In this document: positions 1 through 12,151 of the stretch, one piece after another
Numbering within the stretch: position 1 is the first letter of the stretch
Layout: each line of letters starts with the position of its first letter
Assembly (NCBI RefSeq): GCF_001949145.1
Contig: NW_019091361.1
Span: 379,281 to 443,280 of the forward strand
Length of the DNA stretch: 64,000 bases
Direction: 5' to 3'
Origin: Acanthaster planci
Lineage: Eukaryota > Echinodermata > Asteroidea > Valvatida > Acanthasteridae
The notes under the pieces: model-generated
What the model was told of the DNA's origin: nothing
What the model saw: the letters and a program-made list of their open reading frames with translations, nothing else
Databases searched by the model: none
Translations under genes and position numbers: made by a program

Positions 1-54
1 GAGATACGAGTACCCCACATGGAGCGTCATTTTAGTTTTGGACTGGAAAATAAA

Positions 55-114
55 AGCCGATTCAAAGCCGATTCAATAGATTCAAGCCGATTCAAAGCCG
101 ATTCAATCTGAAGC
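55..114. repeat. Short tandem repeat, 11-bp unit
   Basis: The unit AGCCGATTCAA occurs about four times, interrupted once by AGATTCA. The array is short and imperfect and has no coding potential. Confidence 0.75.
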
Positions 115-3100
115 CGCAACATTCAAGAAGCGCAAGTCTATATCTTTTACTTACTTATTAAGAGCCAAAAAACAGCCAATTGATTGTTCGAATACGAGCA
201 CTACATATATAAACCATAATGGTTCGTTTACTTTATAATTTACACACTTAAAGTAGCAGCTTGTCGAGTTCCCTGCAAGACGATTCTTTTATACAAAAGT
301 TGGTCAAGAACTTCTTAAATCTTATGAAAATATACATGTACTTTAGAGTAAAGTTATAGAGTAAAATGAGTTAAATTAAAGTGTCCTTCACTTTTCAGGA
401 ATATAGTCTGAAGAGTTGAACAATGTCAACCAGGATTTCTTTCATACATGGTTCTGCGATAGAAATTGTTCCCCAATTGCTAACTTTAAGTTGAGACAGT
501 TTCTCGGCATTCTTGAGCGTCCTTGTGACGTTTTATGAGACGTCATCGTACAACCCAGTGGGTTTAATTGTTTCAGATAAAGGGACCTTTTACGTCGTCG
601 TTGTTCCATTCTCTCGGAGGTAATGGTCTGTTTGAGTAACGTACATTCCAGGTGCCCCATTTACGTCACTGGCTAATCTTTTCATGCGACTGAACAATGG
701 ATTTTTTCTATCGCACTTGGTAAACAGCTTCAGCGCTTTTGCCAAACTCGATTTGGCAATATCAAAGTTTTACGCGCTACTGGCCGTGAAAGCCGGGTCC
801 CAGGTATGTTCCCAGGTCTGCTAGGCTGTATGAAAAAGTGACCTGTTGAATATAGTCTGCAGTTAATTCTTGCTATGGATACATTTCACCGTCGTCTAAC
901 TACGACATCATTCACTATTTTCAGTGGTGAGGTAGGCTTTAACATTCAACTCGAATCTCCCTGTACAATGTCTTTACACATAAACACGGCTTCATTTGAT
1001 TTAATTGCTCGAAAAGATTAGGACAAGGTGACAAATATTGTCTAAAAAAGATCATCATATTCCATTTTGTAGTTGACAGTACAGGTACATGTATATTAGG
1101 CCCTGTACTCCATGTTAAAGAAGGCAAGTTACTACATGCAGACGAACGTTGTTCTCCGACTTATTAATGACGTCATGTTACATTTCATCAGCAAAAAAAA
1201 GTTCAGTAAACTGAATAGACTGAGAATATGGACAGAATAAAAATGTCAACATCAAATATATAATACAACAGATATTTTAGAGCCTATAAGGCTGGCAACA
1301 TGAAAGCTGGAAGACACCAGTCTCATAAGTAGGTTAACTGATTCACGTATAGGTTGACAGCATCGTCCCAATTCTGTCGGTCCTAAAGGCCTACTTTAGG
1401 CCCTCTAGGATTTTTTTCTGGGTCACACATTAGTCATGTATATGGCCTATTACAGGTAGGTGCTCAGTTTGGACATTAACTTTTGGAATTCAGGTACCAT
1501 GAAGCAAAAACCACTCTTTCAAGTGTTTATAGGCCCTCTCTTTCTTTGCTTCAGCAAAAAACAATATTTGTACAAACTGTGTGAAGCTGCATGGGGGAAA
1601 TAACAAATTATCCGGTATAATTTGAGCATTCTTGAGTCATTATGCCATTATGTTCTGCTATAAATTAGATGAGGCAAGAAACAGATTTACTGAAGGGGCA
1701 GGATTATTTCCATCTTTATGAATCGTTAAAGTGCTTACTATTTTCTGGCTGCAGCTTTTGCATATGACAGTATTTCACTCAAATATGACAGTATTTGCCT
1801 CAAAATGCACTCATGCCTTGTATTGAGGAAGTTCTGTTATTTAGTATCTTGTAGTAGGCCCATATTTAATGAAATTGTCTTACCTTTGTACCGACGGCCG
1901 GCCATGTATGTGAATTTGCCAACAACTTGCAGGTAAAACCCATGACTGTAACTTAGCGAGACAAATACTTATTGTAATTAATCTGTCGTCATTCAGTTAG
2001 TACTGTATGGGAACTTGAGAAGGGGCCCAGTTATGAAGAGAATCTCGGTTTTTACAATTTACTGCAGGGTGTGAACCATGTACAGTTATAACTGTCAAGT
2101 GTGATGGGGGGGTGCTACAAAAATTTCGAATCGTTCGGCACACAGGACAGACACAGGACTGCCACGTAAAGCTAAATGAAAAATGTAACAATGCAAGATA
2201 AATTTTTCAGTTGTGTCCCTGTTTCCATTTACTCGATCGTGGCAAGGAAGGAAAAGATCTCTAAAAAATATTTATGGAAAAGCAAGGTCACACTCGTGAC
2301 ATTATGTCATGGAATATGAATGTCAGAAGGAGGCGGAAGAATAATTTCTATGTAATGGTAAGTATCCAAGCCCATATCATCGTGTTTGTAAACTATAAAA
2401 GAATAATTTCAAGTGACAACTTCGATACAAAAGTGGTAACTTGGACTAAAAGAGAATACATATCGTGTGCTTTTTGCGCATGACCGACTGTGCTTTGAAG
2501 CACCTCGTGATGGTGCACAATACCTATTTTTAGCGTATGAAGTAACCATGGTGTGAGGGAGGTACCATTAAATTAAGCTCGGGTAATAAATGACACGTGA
2601 GCGTCTTTCGTCAAACCTTTTGTAGTTTGAAGTGGAACAGTCTACTGGTGGTTCCTTATCAGAATTTTATATAGATAAGTGTTAGATTATGCATGGAGTG
2701 ACGATAGTCGTTATAAATACAGAGGAGGTCTGTAACAATGAAGAAGTCGTCCAAAGTCCACATTTCAGCTTGAATGAGTTCAAAGAGTAACTTTTCAGCT
2801 TCCAGTGCATGTTGAATTCTTGAAAATGTATCGGTCTGCAGATCGAACGGTCACAGACGTGAATTCATAGACGTAATTCAAGAAGTTGTGCAGTTTGACA
2901 AACTGGATCCTTTTCATCTATCCTAATCGCGTTTGCAACTGTTATGTCCTCTGTCTAGGAAAGAAGGGGTTTCAAATGTATATTGAATGGACCATGATGT
3001 TTCCAAAAATATTAAAAGAAAACTTTGACCTGTTCAAATGCTAAATTTTTTCTCAATTCTTCTCCTACAAAGGTGCCGACTACATCCTTCTCTTTCTCAA

Positions 3101-4692
3101 AAATTCAAATCATTGCCAATGACAAACTATGCATGTTCTAGAATAACACGAACAAAGTCTGAAAAACAATGAAAAACAACATGAAAACAATCGTTTCTTA
3201 TGGTACTTGCTCTGACGTTAATCGAACACGTAAGTTCTGCAGCATAACAATTCCATTTCGTTAGCGTCAACAAACCGTCACCAACCGCTCAGGAAGTCAC
3301 AGCGCAATGGTTCGTGTTAAAATCATTCAAATTAACGTATTCTTTTCATGTACACACGAATAAAAATGCAGTTACTGCTTCTTTGTGTGAATATTGAAGT
3401 AGTTTACTAAGCATTGTTTTCCTCTTAGTTTTGGAGCGATAAAAAATACTCCCACAATCTTTGCTTGAGATGACATGGCAGGATGGAATGAATATATCGC
3501 CTCCGCCCTATTCGTTCCCAAGTCTTGAAAGAATCTTAAAGTCACTATTCATGTTCCTGCGTTTTAGACAGAGATTGTCTTTGATTGACGGAAACGGCAG
3601 TTAGACTTTTCCCACAGGAAGCCAAATAGAGGAATAATCTCACGCAGAAAATGCAGCTATTCTCACAGGAGTCTACGCCTAAAGATTTTGCATCAATCCA
3701 AGTGGACACTATTTGAACGATGCTGAGAAAATTCTATGCATAAGCCTTTGTGTCAATATTTGTCTTTATTAAAATAGGCTGTATGTTTTACGATCCAGCG
3801 GTGTATAATCTGATACTGAAGCACTCTTCGATACTGCCACTTTTTTCTGTCTGTCTTGCTAAATTTGACCGCAAACATCATAATGTAGCGATACTACAGT
3901 TACGCTTCATGATAAATTCTGGTGCAAGTTCGAGGACAACGCTTATTGTGTTCGTTGAAAGCAGAAGGCCTCAATATCCTCGCATTTTTAACCATTCACC
4001 TGATCTTGACGTTTCAATTTGACAAGGTCACATGAACAATGCAGAAGTGAGACAGCTGAAACAGTCCCAGAAATACACGTCTACTGAAACAGTTACGGTT
4101 CTTCAACGGAAGGACAGTACTTGGTATGACACTCAATGTGCACCTGTTTGGTATTTATTTCGGTTGCACGTTATCATGTTCCCGAATAAATTTGAAACTA
4201 CACTTTCGTTTAACTTGTATTTTGGAAGTGTATTATGGACGGGGTAGTTTTGATTTTCGAATGGTATAAATTTTACAATACGTGTGCACGCACTTTTTAA
4301 AAAAAGAGTATGCAGACACCAGGTTGACATATCTTTTGTTAAAAAGTGAACCAATCTAGTGGAGATTTGAAAGTATGTTATCGAAGGAAAAACACCATTT
4401 GACAAAAATAAACGCCTGTGTAAGGAGCAAGGTTTTTGCTGCTTGGCCTATGTGCTACACAACAGAACCCTTCTGGTTGGGAGATTATTTGAAGTTTAGC
4501 ATGCATGACACACGTGCGGTGATGTCAGATAATGTACAGTTAAAAGCGAATCAACATTTGTAATGTTTAATTCATTTCAACAGTAGCTATAAACCAAGAA
4601 AAGTGACATCAACACTTCTGGGTGAGCACCTCGCAAATAATCAAATACGATAAATGTATTTTCAGTTAGAATACCAAACGAAAGTCATGAAC

Positions 4693-4733
4693 TGCACTGC
4701 AAAAACGTAACACCCTGGGTGTTTTGCAGTGCA
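4693..4733. repeat. Short palindromic element
   Basis: The arms TGCACTGCAAAAAC and GTTTTGCAGTGCA are inverted copies differing by one A. Between them lies a second perfect palindrome, AACACCC-T-GGGTGTT. This nested palindrome resembles a minimal foldback or MITE remnant. No flanking target-site duplication was identified. Confidence 0.6.
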
Positions 4734-5979
4734 CCGTTTTCGCATTCAAACCGCGGTTATGTTCGATGTTTTCGTAAATGGCTAGAAAAAACACACACAT
4801 ACATACAAGAATAATAATGAAGGAAAAAAAGACCCACCTCGCTTAAAAGTGAAATCTCAAAACTCATCAATGTCAATCGATAGACGGCAAGAGGGCCTCT
4901 TACGTGCAAGTTTAACAGAGGGCAAGTAGATCTTCCAAAGGCATGTTCGACCAGTCATTCATTTCCTCAAACCTGGAAATGACTTTCAACTTTTTTGTTT
5001 TACTGACAACGATGATACGTCTCCCGCTCCAGATGGGCCGCAAAGCCAACCGGAGCCGTTCATTACCGGCGAAATTGCCTGCTACCGTTTCTTGGTCCCC
5101 CAGCTGTGTGAACTTCAGTTCTTATAGGGGGATGCTATACACGACGTTTTGATGAAGTCATGATTTGTCAGTATTTCTGCATGCGAAGGTCTCTCACTAA
5201 CTGAAAAACATTGAACATGAATTCTAGAAGTTGCAAGGTCATTAATTTAGCATGATTCAAGTGATACAAAAAGAATGAAGAAACGGAATGGTTATTCTTA
5301 TGCACAAAACTAATTATTATCCTCAAGATTCTTGTAAAATAAAAATCAAGTTACATTGATAGCTCAAAATTTGAATGGTAAGATGATAAGAATACGTGTT
5401 AATGCATGTTTGTTTGCATGACTAAAAGCTTCAGAAACAAACATTGAAAAGAAAATGTTGGTTTAAAAATTAAAATGAAAACACAATGCAGCCAATTTGG
5501 TATTCTTAATTCAATATTGGGTCATTTTCTTCATGTTATAGAAAAATGAAGAGAATAACAATTAATATCAATAAATAAGAAAGTACATTAATAAATAAGT
5601 TTTGGAAAGACATACTAGAGGTAAATCTTCGATTCCTGATTCGTGGCTCAAAGCACTTACGTGCGTCCGTCTTCCATCAAAACGGAAGGATATCACTCTC
5701 AGTCATGACGTCACAGCATTCAACAAAATGTCATTGTCAGAGTCGGCCCTTGGTGTCAGATAGTCACATGTACGGCTGGTGTTCCCTGACACTGAACCCG
5801 TATATCGGAAACGCCTACACTACTAAGTAAAATCCTTCTTTCCTCTTAGGACAAGGAATTGTTGTCCGGCCAGCCTGTGACTTATAGCTGTCAACCTCGA
5901 CCAGTTGATGCTACCTAGCTGTTGATGCAATATCAGCAGAAATGGGAAGGAAAGACTGACTATGTCATGGGTATATCCG

Positions 5980-6205
5980 CAATGGCGTATTCAGGTCTTG
6001 GTTTGGGGGGAGCAAAATAGAAATCTTTTTTAAAATGCCCCTCCAAATTTTTCATCTGTAAAAGAATTCTCATTATCCCTCCGGAAAAAAATAGCACCGT
6101 TTCTAAACTTCTGGTGTCTTCGATTAAAAAAAAAATCGGCAACCTGTGGGGGGGGGGACAAACTTGTCCCGTTTCCCCTGACACCCCACGCTAAATACGC
6201 CACTG
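5980..6205. mobile_element. Non-autonomous DNA transposon (MITE), CAGTGGCGTA-type ends
   Basis: The left end reads CAATGGCGTATTCAGG and the right end, on the opposite strand, reads CAGTGGCGTATTTAGCG, so they are imperfect terminal inverted repeats. The interior is rich in homopolymer runs and carries no transposase frame. It shares its interior, around AAAAGAATTCTCAT, with the copy at 61.65-61.87 kb. Terminal sequences of this kind are common in hAT-like MITEs of marine animals, but no clear 8-bp target duplication is visible, so the superfamily is an inference. Confidence 0.6.
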
Positions 6206-9200
6206 GTACCTTGGGACCAGCCTGTGTACCAGATAATTCAAATAATGCTACTGTTAGGTATCCTACATTACAGACTGCAGACGGTTTGTAAAAATACGAT
6301 AACTCAAGCAGCACAGCACAAATGTGGCCACTTTCATATCACAATAATATTATTGGCAGATCATTATCTTAAGTTTTAAACTTTTAAACTAAACATCCAA
6401 ATAGGCTAACTAAATAACACTTTTTGGATAGTGTGCTGCATTTACTTTTTAAGCCCTTCTCCTTTTTTATATTTCAACTTGCATAAAGAGCATCCGTTTT
6501 GTAAGTGGGCGGGAACAAAATACGAATATTTAAAATGACTTCGGCATCATCGTGAGTATTGTTGGGTGTTTTTAGTCTTAATGGTTGCATTAAATTGGAC
6601 ACGTTTCATACATCCACTGTGTTACACTGTGATAGGATTTCGAGTCTCGGACACTCCGCCCCCAATCTTCCGGAAGGCATCATAGTTATGTGCGTGTCTC
6701 ACCACTGAGGAAGGAACTTTCGTACCATAGTCTCACGTAACATATTTGGAGAAAAATATCATGAACCTGCCGATATTTGGACAAATGTGCGTTTTTCCGG
6801 ACAGTCCTGATAATCCAGGGTTGGGGTGATTGAGCCGACCCGGACGTCATCATGAAGGTCAGATTCTATCAAAGTAACAAGAATGTATACGGGGAAACAG
6901 GTATAGGAAAAAGACACCGGACATATGACCGGACGAATTCAGTATCAAGTACTGATGTTAAAACATCCGTTAGCCATATTATCAATGCTAACTTCCATGC
7001 TTCTAGTACGCTGTAACTACGCAAACTGGTCCAGGTGCAATAAACCGCAAGCGTAATCGGAGAGACTTGCTGGGTTACGTTCAGTAACGTGAAAGGAGAA
7101 CGAAAAATACACAAACAAGCACCCCAACAAACAAACAAAAGGATTCGAGTCTAAGGCCAAGGCAACAATTAAGTAATAACCTAATGCAAGACCTCGGGTC
7201 TTGCACCTGAGTTGTCGATGCTGTAAATTTGGTTTGCTTGAGAATGAGTACAAATTGCAGAAACTACCTAGTTACCATATGGTTACCAAGTGGCTCACCG
7301 TAACTACGTACGCTCCCTGGGAGAGTCAGTGCCCTTCTGAGTACCTCCCATTTGAACTTTTGAAATGCATACCGCCCATAGCCACCGTTCAGTTACTTTC
7401 AGTCCCCTTGAAATAATGTGTGCAGCCCGGGTGCTCTCATAAATTTCAGTTAGTTACCTCCATAATACCTTATGTACTGACATTTTCAGGTCGATTTATA
7501 TGCGAATACGACGGTTAAGCAAATTGACAGCACGAAACATTTGCGGTAAAATTTGCCGGAGTTAAAAAGTGTTCGACTTCTATGAATGTGATCAAAAACA
7601 TCACGACCTCACGAAGAATCGTCGTGTACATACACTCTGTGCCAAATTCTCGTGTACATCAGCCTTTACCAGTGTGGTTGAATAATGAAACTGCAAATCC
7701 GAAGTCTCGACAATTTTGTATCAAACTCCACCAAAAGAAATATATTATAGGCCATAATCAGATATTTCATAATTTTTTGTATAAACCCCAGAAGAGATCG
7801 ATTTGAGCTGGTCATGCCTCAGAAAAACGAGCGTTCAAAACAAGTAAACTATATTATCAGTACATATCTGATGAAATTACAAAAGTGGAAGGAATGCACA
7901 TAGTCGTGGGCCGCAGTTTGGGGCTGTACCGGTATAGTGAACGAACTCGGAGCTCCAGTGCCTCTTCGAGGCGCGACCTCCTTCCCGTCGGGTCATGTAC
8001 AAATCGTTACCATGGCAACTCAGCTTACCTCATTAAATTTTAAAATAGACCTGTAACTGACTTGACATGTAAGTATTTTTTCTGTTACAGCATCGAAACT
8101 TAAACTCAACATCATCGAACATTAAAACGGGTATTGTTTGTTTTCCGGGCATGGCATGTACTGAACGTCTCGTTCGTTCTTCCAAAGGCTAAATTTAATT
8201 CAACTTGAGTAGTTTCTGTTCCCAAATATACAGCAGACTTTACATTTCCGGGTTATTCTGAAGCAGATTGAGTGGAAACTATTCAACTCTTTTTATCATC
8301 ATTGATAAAAAGCAAGTTTTAGTTTCTCTATATCCATATTTAGCCATTGAGTGTACAGGGCACAAGCCTCTCACATTTATTCCCTTCTTAATCTCCTAAG
8401 TTTGTGGCATAAACAGTGTAACTCCGTCACAGGAGCCTTGTATGCGTGAGATAAAACGGTGCACTTGGCGCTGTTAACGAGTGGTGGACAAGACCAACGT
8501 TGACTTTTCTACGTTCGGGGCTAAAATGCGGGAATGGGGGAAATGGAAGAAAACTGGAGAGAGAAAAAGAGAGAAGGGGATGTAAATTGTCAATTTCCCG
8601 AAAATTCCTCAGAATTGTTCGTAAATAATCATTTTTTGCTTCCTTTTCGCGCGGCATCCGATCACGTAAATTGGCGCTTATATAATGTGGCACAAAAAGA
8701 AGTTGTTCCAAATAATGAACCGTTCATACTTTTTGTGGTTAAATGGCTTGTTCTTTCAAGTATTTACAAGTTAATATTTCACTCCTCCGTGGTAAAACAT
8801 GAATTGTATTGAAAAAGTCTTACGTTAATACGTACCTCGAACAAGTGAATTTGTTTTCAGAGGATCATTTTTGGGATCATTTCTTCCAAGCTTAGCGTTG
8901 TTTTCTTTTTCATGTAAAGTAAAGCGTGAATTTTCCCTAACAAACGGGATATTAGTGAGCCCATCATACTAGTTGACGAACAGCGTAATATGACATCATC
9001 TACTCCACGCTATCCGTTCCAACCGGCTGGAAACCACAATTTAGGTGAAAGTTGTTAAACTTTCACCTGCCACCCTAGTTAAGTGTAAGCTTGACCCTGG
9101 TCATGACGCGTGTGCCCGCGCAAACCAGGAACAACTCGTTGAAATCCGGTCCAGACTGGCACACTACATTGCGTTACATATGAGCTTGGTTAAGTAAAAT

Positions 9201-9738
9201 TTCATGACGGATGTTCTCGTTTCCTTCTCCAGTGTTTTTGCATCTGTGATATCAATCACTCGACGTCCAATGGCATAACTATGAAATGTAATTCAAAAAA
9301 TCTCGTGATGTACATGCACTGGTAGTGATACCACTGGAGGTTTATGGAACATTTAAATATTCAAATTCAGATAAATTGACGTCAATTCTTAAAAGTTCGT
9401 TTAGTGTTGTATTCTGTAGAAAACAACAAGTTGTTATCACATGTTGATGTTGCACTAAGATTTTTTTCAAAACCTAATTTTGGACATCATGGGTTTTTGT
9501 TCAGTTTTGTTCATTATTTTTCTCATATTTTCTCCTATTTCGTTCATTTCCCCATGACTACGACTGTCACGAGACAGTGAATTATTGCTAAGCAAGTTTG
9601 GCAACCATTTCCACGCTCCAGGAGTGGCGGGAAACATTGATGAAAATAATATTGAATTAGCAGCCTATTGCTATGTAATGATGAATCCATGCCAGTACAA
9701 GTTTGTATAAACAAAATAAACTTCACGAAATGTGTAAA

Positions 9739-9762
9739 ATAATAATAATAATAATAATAATA
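9739..9762. repeat. TAA/ATT microsatellite
   Basis: This is an uninterrupted run of about eight AAT trinucleotides, likely to vary in length between individuals. It lies in intergenic DNA. Confidence 0.85.
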
Positions 9763-12151
9763 TTCAACGTACCATTCAAAGGTTTCAGGGATGATGAATA
9801 TCATGGTAAAAAGTGTGTTGAAGATTGGAGACAAACAAAACCTCGTAGTACAGGTGGCGCCCCACGTCAGGTGTCTTAAAGATCAATTTACCAAAACACC
9901 TAAGGCCTGGTAATAAAATAATAAAGGTCTTCTCGCCCAATTTCAGTGAAGATCCGTTCATTCTCGTCCACATGCATTTCAATTCGTGGAAATTTTTGAC
10001 TCTCGTTCTGGGATTTCTTTTGCCCTTTTTTGACACTCAGTTGCTGTTTTTGTGCACACACAAGTCAAGTTGGCATCCTGTTCAGCATCGTTCATACGTA
10101 GCATTCAAAACTACACTTTTATCATTCCTACGTTTTATATCAACTTTTTTTTGGCTCTTTCATATGTTTGTGCTTTTTTCCGTTGACAAGTAAATCTATT
10201 TCATTACAAGTGTTCGATGTGATTACAGGAGCAATGTCTTTCGCAGTAAGCCTGCTGTAAGATATTTAATAATCATTGTTTTGATGATTGTGAATAATTC
10301 CATTCAGCTTTCAAATTTTTGTTTGTATTTACGACTGTCTCTTGGGTCATTTTAGGAAGTTTTGTTCTTTGCTGTGTGTGTTAACTTTACTGTGTATTTT
10401 TGTGTATATTTTTGTTAATATCGAATGCTCGATCAATCCATTTCCTTTGACAAATATGAATGAACAAAACGATTATTTGGAGTCGACTGAACGTATTTTC
10501 CGAAAGAATTCTCATACTCGAATTCGTTTTAAATGAATTTAAATGGGTCTCGTGTTACAGTGAATGGCGTTTCACTGAAATTGGCGGGAAAAACCTATAA
10601 ACACCAGGGTATTTGAAAAGAGAAGGAGATAGGGCTATCTTATACTTTAAATGGCCGCCATTCTCTTTGAAATTTCCAACAGCCATAATGTTTCCATTGT
10701 TTAAAGACAGGAAAATGCAAGAAATAGGGTAGACAAAAGAGTTGAGCGCAGTTGAAATGATTTATATCGTTTGTTTATTATGTTTAAGCGCTGCAGTCCT
10801 CAATACTCTGATTTCATTATGATTTTACTTACACCCTCGGAGGGGCTGGGTTAAACACGGTTTCACAAAAATGTTAAAACAACAGCTTCTGTGCATCCGA
10901 GTATGTTCAGAGATATAGTGGGAGGATTATGAAAAGTGACCCTCAGTGCTTAATGTTTTGAAGGTTTAGGTGGCATGCTTGCTTTTTTGTCTGATTTTTT
11001 CGTGTGGTGAAATATGAAAATAAATCCATAAGATTGCCAGAAAAGACGCGGGCGCAGACGCTGAAAGTAATTTATTACTCCACCTACGCACTGTTTTCTA
11101 CCTTTCCATTTCTTTTACAAAGTCTTATTAATGCCACTAAAACACTTAATTCTCAGTTATATGTTAACAATTCAACGCAGTTTTCAATCAGCTATTTCGC
11201 GATGCCAGTTACCGCAGAAGTTGTAGGTTTCTCGCTGATTTTTTTTCTTGGTTGTTGAACAACTTCAGGGAAAAGATCCGACAGTCACCGTTTACTAGCT
11301 TCTATCAAGTGCGCCCTCATTCCTTGCAAATTCGCGGCGTTGGAGGCAACAAAATCAAATATTTTCAACTAAACTACTATAATATGCATGGTTCGGCAGA
11401 AAAATTGATCATTTTCCATAAAGGTGTATCAAATATCAGACGGAAACTGTTACAATTTCAGCCTGAATGTGAGAAGTACAGGTTTCCCAACTAAATTCAA
11501 TTAAACTTTAGTCCTCAGAATTTGGTGCCGGGATCTACAGTAGATCAATACTCTTTTCCACAGATTTTAAACTAGAATTATTCTTAATGTGCGGGGTTTG
11601 CAAATACATGTCATATAAATCATCGTGTTTCATACCATGCATGTACATGCATGTAGAGTACTTAGCCTCTTTGACAGTAAGTGTAAGTTACAAGCACGTC
11701 TTTGTGGACTTTGTTTACCAAACATATCACCGTTGGCATGGAGTACTGAATGGCCTACATTGTATTGCGTTAGTTACACGTAAGCAACATGCATCGTACG
11801 TTCTTCGAAGCTACATGTACATGTACATGCTGTGGTGAGTTTGTCGTCGTGTGGGGGCCAGGCATGTGTAGTAAAAGAACTTTGGAACACGACGACCATT
11901 ATTTTGTGACACAGAGGTTCTTAATAATTCACCGTAGACAGAACACCAACTTTGGAGCATCCTTGGGATCTTGTGAAGCAGCCCGGATCTTGGAAATGTT
12001 TCGGCAGGATTTACCAGCCAAAATATTAGCCATATCCGGGTAGACTGAGTAGAGTTAATAATGCCTCATCACGACCATAGGCAGAGGTGATTGTGCGTGA
12101 TGGATGTTTGAAGCTGTAAATGGAAGCTCTATGGTATAAAGTTGTGCAACC

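Larger units (their letters stand above)
1..12151. other. Gene-poor left flank, no gene supported
   Basis: I found no convincing coding exon here on either strand. All open frames are under about 100 codons, have no recognisable domain, and are not linked by splice signals that keep frame. The stretch contains an 11-bp tandem repeat at its left end, a short palindromic element near 4.7 kb, a MITE at 5.98-6.21 kb and an ATT/TAA microsatellite near 9.74 kb. The last few hundred bases before 12152 probably include the promoter and 5' UTR of the GPCR gene, but no core promoter element could be assigned. Confidence 0.55.
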
